Source: Actinomycetes bacterium
Lineage (GTDB): Bacteria; Actinomycetota; Acidimicrobiia; Acidimicrobiales; Palsa-688
Reading direction: 5' to 3'
NCBI GenBank assembly: GCA_021787365.1
Contig: JAJYMB010000112.1
Coordinates: 1-62,086 of the forward strand
Length of the DNA: 62,086 bases
Each line of letters begins with the position of its first letter. Position 1 is the stretch's first letter. Below the pieces are notes generated by a model. That model worked only from the letters and a program-made list of their open reading frames with translations, searched no databases and was not told the origin of the DNA. Both the position numbers and the translations under genes were made by a program. Below are positions 53,191 to 61,203 of the stretch, one piece after another.

Positions 53191-53785
53191 GTCCCGATAC
53201 CGGTGCCGGCCAACAGGCCGGCCCTACCCAGGGCCAAGAGGTGGCACGTGCTGCACCCGCTGTCGGCGGGCGAACGCAGTTATTAGGCCTTTGACCGCAT
53301 GGACAACCGGTTGCGCAGGCATCGGAAGGTCTCGAGGAGCACCTGCGGTTTTTGGTCAACAGCGGGCCCGCCCAGAGCGAGACGAGGCGGTTGCCGCACT
53401 GGACCCGGGCCGCCGGACTGAGGACCACAGTGGTACTTGTAGAGCGTCCAATTCCATCGCCCGAAGCGACTGAAGCGGGCCTCTAGGGGACTTATTCAAC
53501 CCAGAACAACGGAGCCGCTTGCCCTCATCTCGCGCGTCGGGTCTCCTGCTCGACCTCGGGCAGGCACACGACGGCCCGACGCCGGTTCCCCCTACTTCCA
53601 TCCTGGCTTACGTCCACCCCTGCGGACGGCACCGACCGGCCACCAGGGCACTCAAAAGACCGGCACCCCAACCGAAGTTGCCATGATACTTTCACGAACG
53701 CCCACCTTCGGCACCGTCGAGTGCGCTCACCGAGGTCGAACACCTTCCGCAATGGACCAGAAGTTTCTGACACAGTGACGCTCGG
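53191..53785. other. ~600-bp stretch without a supportable gene
   Basis: Between the CorA remnant and the peptide gene, open frames on both strands lack ribosome-binding sites and recognisable protein features. The sequence is less GC-rich than the first 50 kb and may be the boundary of an acquired island. No tRNA or integrase site is seen. Confidence 0.5.
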
Positions 53786-53814
53786 TGGACCAGGTGGCAA
53801 CACAGTGGTAGCGT
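53786..53814 (+). promoter_or_regulatory. Possible promoter giving a leaderless mRNA for the 53822 peptide gene
   Basis: TGGACC (53786-53791) and TAGCGT (53809-53814) are 17 bp apart and loosely match actinobacterial TTGACn / TAnnnT hexamers. The start point would fall at about 53821, directly at the ATG at 53822. That agrees with the absence of a Shine-Dalgarno sequence. The match is weak. Confidence 0.3.
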
Positions 53815-53821
53815 TTCGAAC

Positions 53822-53983
53822 ATGGCCACACACTACGAGTCGCCGATACTCCAGGTGCTGGGGACCGTTGCCGACCTTACGCAAACTCCATCTTCTTGCC
53901 CAAGCGGTACAACAAAAGTGAAGCACACAGGCACGCTAATAGATGGCTCAAGCTATCAATATTATTCCTGCGAGCCTGATTGA
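53822..53983 (+). CDS. Candidate RiPP precursor peptide with lasso-type leader (53 aa)
   Basis: The ORF starts MATHYESPILQVLGTVADLT and ends DGSSYQYYSCEPD. Residues 5-20 fit the lasso leader signature Y-x2-P-x-L-x3-G...T exactly: Y5, P8, L10, G14, T20. In LarA (lariatin) the Thr at the same distance from the Tyr is at -2 from cleavage. That would place the core at T22-D53, 32 residues. The core is rich in Ser, Thr, Gly and Tyr, with two Cys (C26, C50) and a charged TTKVKH patch. It has no Asp or Glu at core positions 7-9, so a standard lasso ring is not possible with this cleavage site. The asparagine-synthase-like and HPr-kinase-like genes follow on the same strand, 85 bp downstream. It is below the size of routine gene calls. 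Confidence 0.7.
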   Translation: MATHYESPILQVLGTVADLTQTPSSCPSGTTKVKHTGTLIDGSSYQYYSCEPD

Positions 53984-54068
53984 CCAGATGGTTGCACTGT
54001 TCGTCCTAGGCAACGGGTGAGAGCTCAAACCCAAGACCGTTCCCGTAGCAGGGTATTGCCGGCACCAG

Positions 54069-55352
54069 ATGTGGATCTTGCTCGCATGTTTGGGGCCTTG
54101 CGACTGGCGAGATTGTGTGACCGCATCTTCGTGTACGGCAGTACTGCGGCCTGACCCCCTTGAGGTCGCCGCAGGGTTGATGATCGGGGTTCTTGACCCT
54201 TCTGTCACTTACCCGGACCATGGGGTCGGTAGTTGGACTGCTCGCGAGGCCATGGAGCAGGTCATACTGTCGGCGTTAGTGAAACCACGATGCGTAGTAG
54301 ATTTCTCGGGTGGCCGTGACTCGTCAGTCGTCCTAGCTATCGCATCACACGTTGCGCGCCGGGAGGGTCTCCCCTTGCCTGTACCCTTCACGCGCCGCTT
54401 CCCGGAGGCCCCCATGGCGGAGGAGTCCCAGTGGCAGGAACTGGTGATACGACATCTGCGCCTGCCCGATTGGGAGCGTCGCGAGGTGACCCAGGAACTC
54501 GACCTCATCGGCGACCGTGCCCAGCGCTTCCTCCGCCGCTATGGGTTGTTGCTCCCAGCTCCCATCTACCACTGGACCCTTTCCTTCGAGCTTGCCACCG
54601 GAGGCTCCCACTTGACCGGAGAAGGCGGCGACGAGATGCTGTCGACCTACCGGGCAAGGGCAGCCCTTGCGGCGCTGCGGTCACCGCGGAGCCTGCTGCA
54701 CCGAAGTCGGGCGATGTCTTTTCTCGCTAATGTGGCCCCCGGCTCTGCTCGTGCTCCATTGCTGCGCCGCACTTATGCCTCAATTTACCCGCTGGCTCAC
54801 AAGCAATGGATGACGCCTGATGCCTTCTCCTCTTTTGTTGAGCGCTACGCCGCCCAGGAGGCCAGCGAACCACTGTCGTGGAGGCAGGCACTACACTGGA
54901 ACATAAGCCTACGGACGGTTATTGCCATGAAACAAAACAGCGGAGCAATCGCATTAGATTATGACGTTAAGCACCTTGATCCGTTCTTTGACGCAACCTT
55001 TGTCAGCGCTCTGGCGCAATCCAGGAGGACCGCAGGTTTCGTGAACAGGACCCAGGCGACGAGCTATCTAGCGGGCGATTTGTTGCCGTTGAAGTTATTA
55101 GGCAGGCGTTCAAAGGCGGCGTTCAACAACGCCTATTTTGCAAAAATGTCCCGTGCTTTCGCAGAGACTTGGGATGGTAGTGGCGTCGACTCCGAGCTAG
55201 TTGACGCCGAGGCGCTAAAGAGAGAATGGTTGAAGCCAGTCCCGCCGGGTCCCAGCACTGCGTTGCTGCAGGCTGCATGGATGGCGCAGCACGGGGTACC
55301 CCAAGTGCCCGTGACAGCGAATACTTCGAGCCCAGACAGTAACGAACTATAG
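54069..55352 (+). CDS. Asparagine-synthetase-like ATP-dependent cyclase (lasso C-protein type) lacking the glutaminase domain
   Basis: The AMP-forming synthetase domain is intact: PP-loop CVVDFSGGRDSSVVLAIASH at about 75-94 and the second ATP motif SHLTGEGGDEMLSTYR. Lasso cyclases use this domain to adenylate an Asp or Glu side chain before macrolactam closure. The usual N-terminal Ntn glutaminase domain (~200 residues) is absent; only about 35 residues precede LEVAAGLMIGVLDP. Shortened homologues like this occur in actinobacterial lasso-like loci. The start is uncertain: ATG 54069 lacks a ribosome-binding site, and GTG 54117 is an alternative. Codon use is visibly less GC-biased than in the first 50 kb. 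Confidence 0.8.
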   Translation: MWILLACLGPCDWRDCVTASSCTAVLRPDPLEVAAGLMIGVLDPSVTYPDHGVGSWTAREAMEQVILSALVKPRCVVDFSGGRDSSVVLAIASHVARREGLPLPVPFTRRFPEAPMAEESQWQELVIRHLRLPDWERREVTQELDLIGDRAQRFLRRYGLLLPAPIYHWTLSFELATGGSHLTGEGGDEMLSTYRARAALAALRSPRSLLHRSRAMSFLANVAPGSARAPLLRRTYASIYPLAHKQWMTPDAFSSFVERYAAQEASEPLSWRQALHWNISLRTVIAMKQNSGAIALDYDVKHLDPFFDATFVSALAQSRRTAGFVNRTQATSYLAGDLLPLKLLGRRSKAAFNNAYFAKMSRAFAETWDGSGVDSELVDAEALKREWLKPVPPGPSTALLQAAWMAQHGVPQVPVTANTSSPDSNEL

Positions 55353-55361
55353 GCATAGCAT

Positions 55362-56375
55362 TTGGTCGGCACAAGCGTAGTTTGCCTGCAAGCAGAAGGG
55401 GGTGCAGGGGATTTCTCCTTGTACGGCTGGCGCATACGCGCGGATCTCTTGCTGGAGCCAGTTGTCGCGGCAGGCCCAGTCGGGGAACCGGACATCACAG
55501 TGTCCGCCCACCATATGGGCGACGTCCCCACGACAAAGCCGGAGGGTACGGTGCTGGCCGAGTTTCCACCTGGCGAGGCAGCTGGCAAGATGTACTGGCT
55601 CGTAGCCAACAAATGGGGCTTCCTTCTCAGGTTCCCTGGCTCGGTCGAATACCGTGTCAGCGGTGATTTGACGCACGTGATGTGGGTCCGCTCGCCCGGA
55701 GTATCTCTTGAGCATGCTCGCGAGCTCTTTCGTGGCCACGCGATGGCGTTACTGTTGGGCCTCGCCGGCTACGCAGTATTCCATGCCTCCGCCGTAGTGC
55801 TCCCCGACTGTAGTGACGACTCTGGCACTCAGGCGGTGGCTATGGTGGCCGCCTCCGGTGGAGGCAAGTCGACCTGTGCGGCGCTATTGGTGGCGGCCGG
55901 TGCCAAGTTTCTGACCGACGACGTTCTCTGCGTGGCAACCGATGCCGGTGGCATCGTTGCAAGAGGCGGTTGCGCAGAAGTCAGGTTGCGGAAGACGGCG
56001 GGTGTATTAGCGGAGTTGTTTGCTGGCGCTCCAGCGCGCGAGACCTTGGACGACCGTATCGCCCTGACGCTGGGGAAGGGGAGCCTTTTTAGCCACCCGC
56101 TCGGCCTCCTTGTGTTCCCGTCCGTTGAAGACGGGGTCGGAGACCTAGGGGTGAGGCGACTGACGACAAAAGAAGTCGCCCTCCGACTGGCTGGGTCGCC
56201 GCGGATGTCCGGTTGGTCATGTAGACGCGTGCTCGAGACTCAACTGAAGTGCCTCGCGAAAATGGCAGTTCAGGTGCCCGCCGTGTCCATCGCCGTTCCT
56301 CAAACCGAGTACCTCGGGTCCGACCAGGCACAAGCGTTGATCAATATGGTCAAGGCAAGTTGGCAAGCTGGATGA
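55362..56375 (+). CDS. HPr-kinase/phosphorylase-like P-loop kinase, RiPP-cluster type
   Basis: The 337-residue protein has an HprK-like C-terminal kinase core: AVFHASAVVLPD, then the P-loop VAASGGGKSTCAALLV (about 163-178) and LTDDVLCV. The N-terminal ~110 residues are unlike HprK and resemble the variable domain of kinases found in lasso clusters. In the paeninodin pathway, a related kinase phosphorylates the C-terminal Ser of the precursor. Ser/Thr/Tyr-rich residues in the 53822 peptide could be targets. There is no PTS gene near, so a role on HPr is unlikely. It starts 10 bp after the cyclase stop and ends in an ATGA overlap with the next small ORF. Confidence 0.8.
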   Translation: MVGTSVVCLQAEGGAGDFSLYGWRIRADLLLEPVVAAGPVGEPDITVSAHHMGDVPTTKPEGTVLAEFPPGEAAGKMYWLVANKWGFLLRFPGSVEYRVSGDLTHVMWVRSPGVSLEHARELFRGHAMALLLGLAGYAVFHASAVVLPDCSDDSGTQAVAMVAASGGGKSTCAALLVAAGAKFLTDDVLCVATDAGGIVARGGCAEVRLRKTAGVLAELFAGAPARETLDDRIALTLGKGSLFSHPLGLLVFPSVEDGVGDLGVRRLTTKEVALRLAGSPRMSGWSCRRVLETQLKCLAKMAVQVPAVSIAVPQTEYLGSDQAQALINMVKASWQAG

Positions 56376-56737
56376 GCAAATCGCGTCCCGCCATGCCCAG
56401 GCTGCTGCCAGGACCATCAGCCAGGGAGAACGCCCTGGGCATGTCGCCCATACACTTCCACCTCCCACAGCGGTCACATTGTTGCTACAAGCGGTCAGTG
56501 TGCAACCACCACCCCGTCCACGGCGTGATCACGAATGCCCACAGTCACACTGTGCCGTCCCTGCAGCGCCGAGCGTGGCACAAACGGGGAAAACCGGTGT
56601 CCACTCACGCGCGGATCGAAAACGAACTCTTTCCGCCGACCGCGGCAGACTACAGTCTCTCAGCGCCAAAGGTTATCGCAGAACCCGCGGGGGAATACGA
56701 GGTGGTGCTGGAACGACCTCTTCACGAGGATCGGTAA
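56372..56737 (+). CDS. Small coupled ORF of unknown function, possibly a degenerate leader peptidase
   Basis: The ORF begins in an ATGA overlap with the kinase stop and codes for 121 residues. Cys and His are frequent (HCCYKRSVCNHHPVHG, then NAHSHTVP). The CYKRSV string is reminiscent of the catalytic C-L-x-R-S segment of lasso B2 transglutaminase-like proteases, and RRAWHKRGKPV loosely recalls the later AHAWVE region. The spacing is about 15 residues too short and the catalytic His context is not convincing. Treat this as an unassigned ORF or a decayed B2 gene. No RRE/PqqD-like sequence is visible in it. Confidence 0.35.
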   Translation: MSKSRPAMPRLLPGPSARENALGMSPIHFHLPQRSHCCYKRSVCNHHPVHGVITNAHSHTVPSLQRRAWHKRGKPVSTHARIENELFPPTAADYSLSAPKVIAEPAGEYEVVLERPLHEDR

Positions 56738-56890
56738 CCCCAGTTCTGATTGTACCCTGTAGGTGTAAAAGAGGTCACAGAAAGTGGTCGCGCGTGAAAT
56801 ACCGAGACGACGGAACGTCACGAGGAACAATGCTGAACCCGCGCCAGGGCGTTACCTCGAGCCCACGTAGCGGCTTCGTCCGGTAACGGC

Positions 56891-58354
56891 ATGGCACACC
56901 CGCAGTCGCACGGCCACACGCAGGCTACGGATGACGTAATAGATCTCCGCGAGACGGGCCAAGCCCCAGGATCGCTCGGCCCGACCGCGGCCGGCATTGC
57001 CCACAAGCTTTCGCCTCTTTCAAGGCTCGCTCGCCTCGCGCGCATCACGGCGTCCAACCTTACGATGGGTGTGGACTGCGTCGCACTTCTCGTGCCCGTC
57101 CTTTTATTGCAGCGGTACGATGACCTCCTCACAGCCGGGGCCACACTAGCCCTTGTAGGCTCCAGCAATCTCTACAGGCCGCGGCTCAATGTTTCCCTTT
57201 TGGACGAGGTCCCACCAGTGATAGGGTGCCTCTTGGCGGCTACGGGGTTAGTTGCAGCCCTCCACACCCTATGGCACCCTCATGGGGGGTCCAACCAGTT
57301 CCTGATCTACGCACCCATTGCCGCACTCTCTTTGTCGGCAGGGCGCTCAGGTACCACTTTGCTCGTACGCCTGGCACGCCAACTGGGCATTGCCGTCCAC
57401 CCTACCCTCATAGTCGGGTCGGGTCCCCTCACAGACTCCCTCGTGCGACCCCTCCTTGAGTCGCGACAGTACGGGCTCCAGCCTGTCGGTTGGCTAGCAG
57501 ACGAGGAACCGGTGGACCAAGGCGCACTGACACGCCTTCCACGGCTCGGCAATGTCTCGGAGCTACGCGAGACGGTGCGCTCGACAGGTGCCTCAGTCAT
57601 CCTCGTCTCCTCCGGAGGGTTCGTCGAGAGCCGCCTCTTGGACTTGATCCGAGAGGGCTCGTCACTCCAGTGCCAGCTCTTCGTCGTACCAAGGTTCCCC
57701 GGCTCCCGGTACAGCCGGCCAGACCAAGTCGGCGCCGTAACACTGACGAGGCTTTCTCTCGAGCGCTTCATGGGGCTTCGACGAGTGCTAAAACGCGGGT
57801 TCGACATCGTGCTGAGCACCACCGCCCTTCTCCTCATGCTGCCCGTCATAGCGGTATGCGCCCTAGCTGTCCGCATCGAGTGCGGGGGTCCGGTCCTTTA
57901 CAAGCAGGAGCGGCTAGGTGCCAATGGGCGACCGTTCACGCTCCTCAAGTTTCGCTCAATGACGCCGCACAGCATAAAGGAAGGTGATACCGCTTGGAGC
58001 ATTGCAGGTGACCCCCGGGTCGGGCCGGTCGGGCGCGTCCTGCGCCGGTTCGCCCTCGACGAGATACCACAGCTCTGGAATATACTGCGCGGAGATATGA
58101 CCTTCGTCGGCCCTCGACCGGAGCGTCCGTTCTTCGTCCGCCTGTTCACCGACACCGTTCCTGACTACAAGCATCGCTTGAGAGTACGCCCGGGCTTGAC
58201 CGGACTGGCCCAGGTCAATGGCCTAAGGGGAGACACGTCTATCGAGGACAGGGCTAGGCACGACAACTATTACATCGAGGAATGGTCCCTGTGGCTCGAT
58301 TTCAAGGTTATCCTTCGCACGATGAGCGAAGTGCTCCGCGGGACCGGCTCCTGA
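56891..58354 (+). CDS. Polyprenyl-phosphate sugar-1-phosphate transferase (WcaJ/WbaP type)
   Basis: The 487-residue initiating transferase for exopolysaccharide has N-terminal TM helices and a CoA-binding-like middle domain (HPTLIVGSGPLTDSLVRPLL). The C-terminal bacterial sugar transferase domain starts RRVLKRGFDIVLSTTALLLM, then GPVLYKQERLGANGRPFTLL, KFRSM, the catalytic-type DEIPQLWNILRGDMTFVGPR and the PGLTG-AQVNG end. It moves a sugar-1-phosphate from a nucleotide sugar to undecaprenyl phosphate at the membrane. It is the first gene of a small polysaccharide set placed directly after the RiPP-like genes. Confidence 0.9.
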   Translation: MAHPQSHGHTQATDDVIDLRETGQAPGSLGPTAAGIAHKLSPLSRLARLARITASNLTMGVDCVALLVPVLLLQRYDDLLTAGATLALVGSSNLYRPRLNVSLLDEVPPVIGCLLAATGLVAALHTLWHPHGGSNQFLIYAPIAALSLSAGRSGTTLLVRLARQLGIAVHPTLIVGSGPLTDSLVRPLLESRQYGLQPVGWLADEEPVDQGALTRLPRLGNVSELRETVRSTGASVILVSSGGFVESRLLDLIREGSSLQCQLFVVPRFPGSRYSRPDQVGAVTLTRLSLERFMGLRRVLKRGFDIVLSTTALLLMLPVIAVCALAVRIECGGPVLYKQERLGANGRPFTLLKFRSMTPHSIKEGDTAWSIAGDPRVGPVGRVLRRFALDEIPQLWNILRGDMTFVGPRPERPFFVRLFTDTVPDYKHRLRVRPGLTGLAQVNGLRGDTSIEDRARHDNYYIEEWSLWLDFKVILRTMSEVLRGTGS

Positions 58355-58421
58355 ATGTGGCCGACCCCTCCCACTGCGAGCATTCAACACTGGTCACTCC
58401 TTATGGCGGTTAGCGCCCCGA

Positions 58422-59543
58422 GTGACATACGGGTCCCATAGAGTGCGGGTCGCGATAGTCCACGAACGCTTCACCGAATACGGCGGCTCGGAGAAGGTCG
58501 TCGAAGAGTTCCACCACGTATGGCCGCAAGCACAGATCTTGACGTCCGTTTGTGATTACAGCCGCCTCCCGCCGAGCATCCCGCCTGCCCTGATTACGAC
58601 CAGCGCCCTGCAATATCTTTACCGGGGCCGAGGCAGCCATGCGCGCTTCCTTCCAGCCATTCCATTGGCGATGCGAGCTATGCGCGTCCCCGACGTCGAC
58701 GTAGTGATCAGCAGCCACCACGCCTTCGCGAACCAGGTCAGCTTGGGTAAAAGGCGTACGCGATTTATCTCTTACGTGCACTCACCAGCGCGATGGGTGT
58801 GGGATCCCACAATGACGAGCGGGGAACCCGGTGGCCGGATGGGCGAGGCAGCCCTGCGCGCCTTCGCGGCCACCTACCGTCCCTGGGACCGGGCGGCTGC
58901 GCAACGGCCTCACATGATCATCGCCAACTCCTCCGCCGTTCAGCAGCGGGTCGTCGCGTGGTGGGGCAGGGAATCAGTAGTTCTCCATCCTCCCGTGGAC
59001 ACAGAGTTCTACCACCCCGACGTCAGCGGAATACCGCGGGAAGAGTTTTTCCTCTTCGCCGGACGGCTTGTCCCTTATAAGCAACCCGAGGTTGCGGTTG
59101 AGGCCGCGAACCGCGCTGCGTTACAGCTGGTCGTCGTCGGTCATGGCCGTTGTGCAAAAGCATTGGAACGACTAGCAGGCCCGACTGTCGAGCTCCGCGG
59201 CCGCGTCAGCGATGAGGAGCTGCGATCGCTGTACCAGAGCTGCCGCGCCCTGGTCCAGCCCGGCGTGGAAGATTTCGGTATCTCGACCGTCGAGGCGCAG
59301 GCATGCGGGACGCCAGTCATCGCCAGACGAGCTGGCGGCGCGCTGGACACGGTGGCAGACGGGCTGTCTGGGTGCCTGTACGACACTCGTGCGGCCACGG
59401 ACGCGGCTCGCGCGTTGTCAAAGGCCATGGAAAGCTTTGACGCTGACGCTTACCGACAGGAGCTAATCGTGCAGCATGCGCAAAAGTTCAGCCGGGACCG
59501 GTTTCGCACGAGGATCCGAGAGCTCGTTGAGGGCGTCCCATAA
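58422..59543 (+). CDS. GT4-family glycosyltransferase
   Basis: The N-terminal acceptor domain starts RVAIVHERFTEYGGSEKVVE, the GT-B glycine-rich opening. The C-terminal donor domain has FLFAGRLVPYKQPEVAVEAA, VVVGHGRCAKALE, and the nucleotide-sugar EX7E region VQPGVEDFGISTVEAQACGT. At 373 residues it is normal. It likely extends the polyprenyl-linked glycan made by the upstream transferase. The ATG at 58422 lies close to a GTG at about 58443 that would give the more usual VRVAIVHE start. Confidence 0.88.
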   Translation: MTYGSHRVRVAIVHERFTEYGGSEKVVEEFHHVWPQAQILTSVCDYSRLPPSIPPALITTSALQYLYRGRGSHARFLPAIPLAMRAMRVPDVDVVISSHHAFANQVSLGKRRTRFISYVHSPARWVWDPTMTSGEPGGRMGEAALRAFAATYRPWDRAAAQRPHMIIANSSAVQQRVVAWWGRESVVLHPPVDTEFYHPDVSGIPREEFFLFAGRLVPYKQPEVAVEAANRAALQLVVVGHGRCAKALERLAGPTVELRGRVSDEELRSLYQSCRALVQPGVEDFGISTVEAQACGTPVIARRAGGALDTVADGLSGCLYDTRAATDAARALSKAMESFDADAYRQELIVQHAQKFSRDRFRTRIRELVEGVP

Positions 59544-59575
59544 CTACGCGTGCCCGAACTAGCCACGCTGTGTGC

Positions 59576-60730
59576 TCAAATGGTTGACGGTACAGAGCGT
59601 TTTCTCCGTGCGCTCCGAAGAACGCCGGCAAACGCGTCGGACCGTTCGGCCCATGTTGGCGGTTGGCCAGGTCGCGTCGGCCGACGCTCGGCAAGCAGTT
59701 GGGCCACTAGGGACGGGAACTCGCCGGGCGGGGCGAGTTGTATAGGCGGCCCAAGATCCCGGATACCAGCGACCGGCGTGCTCACAGTGGGGCTCCCGAC
59801 CGCTAGGCATTCATAGCCCTTTATGGGGTCAAGGCTCTCGGTGAAGGGGTTGACCCGGTGGGGCACGACGATTACGTTGGCATGCTGGTAGTAAGCAGGG
59901 GTGTCGTCGTAAGGGCGCGGGCCAAGCAAGGTACAACCGGCACCGCGGAGCCGGCGGGTGCTCTCATGCTTGAGGCAGTTTGGGCCGACGAACACCAATT
60001 TGGCGGGGCTTATCGCCTGCGCCGTGGCGGTGCACAGATCCACGTCAAGTCGTATGTCGTGTTGGGTGCCGATATAGACCGCGATAGGAGGAGGAGGAAG
60101 ATCGGCTGGGCGGGCCCGCGGTTTCCGAAAGTGTTCCAAGTCGACCCCGGAGCCAATCAGGTGGACGTCACGCTGCCGACCCTTGCTCGTTACCAATGAC
60201 CTGGACACGACGACGACTTCGTCGGCCCTTTTCAGCAGTTTGGTCTCGCACGCCTGTAACCGCTTCAGGGTTCGCTTGCTGCCACCAGCGAGGAGCCAGT
60301 CATCTGTGATGTCATAAACCACAGGCCACGGGTCCTCCTCAGCCAAACCGGCGTAAGTAACATCGTTTACCCACAGCAAGGGATTGCGTAGCGTCAACTT
60401 CGTAACCGCCGCTCGTACTGAGCGGGCCAAGCCCCGGTCTACGGTTCCCCGGCCGACCAGCCTCGGCAGGACCTTCCTCGGGCGAAGTGCCCAAAGCCTC
60501 CCGTCCGCGGTCACCTGGCGTAGTCCCACCTTTCCGGGCCGACGCCCGTTGGCAAGCTCCAAGAGGACATCGACCGGGGGCTCCACAAAAAGCACGCGCA
60601 AGTGCGGGTCTGTGTCCAGCAAGTGCTTCACGAAGAGCTGGTTTCGCCGCCAGACATCGTCCCATGCCTCCAGAGAGCAAAGCGCGATATCACCGGTGGG
60701 CACAGCCGGATCGTTTAGGGACGGGCGCAT
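59576..60730 (-). CDS. Glycosyltransferase, GT-B fold
   Basis: The protein has LLWVNDVTYAGLAEEDPWPV and VVYDITDDWLLAGGSKRTLK in the first domain. The second domain has VYIGTQHDIRLDVDLCTA and the donor-site region PHRVNPFTESLDPIKGYECL, then AVGSPTVSTPVAGI. These match the GT4-like/DUF1972-type transferases of capsule loci. The start is placed at the ATG at 60730, where family similarity begins. The frame extends to 60895. It is transcribed against the GT4 gene and ends 32 bp from it. Confidence 0.83.
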   Translation of the reverse strand: MRPSLNDPAVPTGDIALCSLEAWDDVWRRNQLFVKHLLDTDPHLRVLFVEPPVDVLLELANGRRPGKVGLRQVTADGRLWALRPRKVLPRLVGRGTVDRGLARSVRAAVTKLTLRNPLLWVNDVTYAGLAEEDPWPVVYDITDDWLLAGGSKRTLKRLQACETKLLKRADEVVVVSRSLVTSKGRQRDVHLIGSGVDLEHFRKPRARPADLPPPPIAVYIGTQHDIRLDVDLCTATAQAISPAKLVFVGPNCLKHESTRRLRGAGCTLLGPRPYDDTPAYYQHANVIVVPHRVNPFTESLDPIKGYECLAVGSPTVSTPVAGIRDLGPPIQLAPPGEFPSLVAQLLAERRPTRPGQPPTWAERSDAFAGVLRSARRKRSVPSTI

Positions 60731-60957
60731 TTTTCGAGAGGTGCTGAAAGCGAGCCCGCTCTCACTTCGGCTAGGTGGTCGTCGGGTGTTGCGGCGTACG
60801 TCATCCGGCCGCACTGTCCGCGACAGAGGTAAAGGGTGCACTGTGTCGCATGCTACCGATCGTACTGCATCCGAGAAGTCTAAGCCTGAATCCACCGATT
60901 AGGACCCGCGTAGGAATAACTACTGCGTAGTTACACAGCTGTAGTACGGAGCTTCCG

Positions 60958-61203
60958 GGGTGGCCGGACCGTGTAGTTCCAGTCGCCGTAGAACTCGTGA
61001 GGCTCCAGTTGGGCGCAAAGGCGCCGTCTGCCCGTCGGAGATGTTGACCCCTGAAGGGTAAGTGCCTTCGTCGAGCTGGGCGTGGACGTCGAGCTCGGTG
61101 CGCGTGGTCGTGGCGCCGATCAGGCTGACGACCAGCTCATGGCTCGTCAGCGGTTGGCCGCACCAGTTGGAGGTCACCTGGGTGTGTATTCCGGTCTTCG
61201 GAG
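60958..61203 (-). pseudogene. 3' fragment of an ISAzo13-family transposase
   Basis: Only the transposase C-terminus remains: SNWCGQPLTSHELVVSLIGA, then TRTELDVHAQLDEGTYPSGV and VNISDGQ, followed after a single-base shift by the family end HEFYGDWNYTVRP. The catalytic domain upstream is missing, and the fragment joins directly to the IS110-like remnant near 61200. Confidence 0.75.

Noticed and set aside
53525..53926. Minus-strand 133-codon frame opposite the peptide gene
   Set aside because: No ribosome-binding site, no recognisable features, and conflicts with the motif-bearing plus-strand ORF.
53822..53983. Canonical lasso peptide assignment
   Set aside because: Leader fits, but no acidic residue is available at ring positions 7-9 and no B1/B2 genes are visible; kept as a lasso-leader-type RiPP only.
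56479..56886. Plus-strand 135-codon frame after the kinase gene
   Set aside because: Basic low-information sequence in a different frame; the ATGA-coupled ORF at 56372 is the better candidate.
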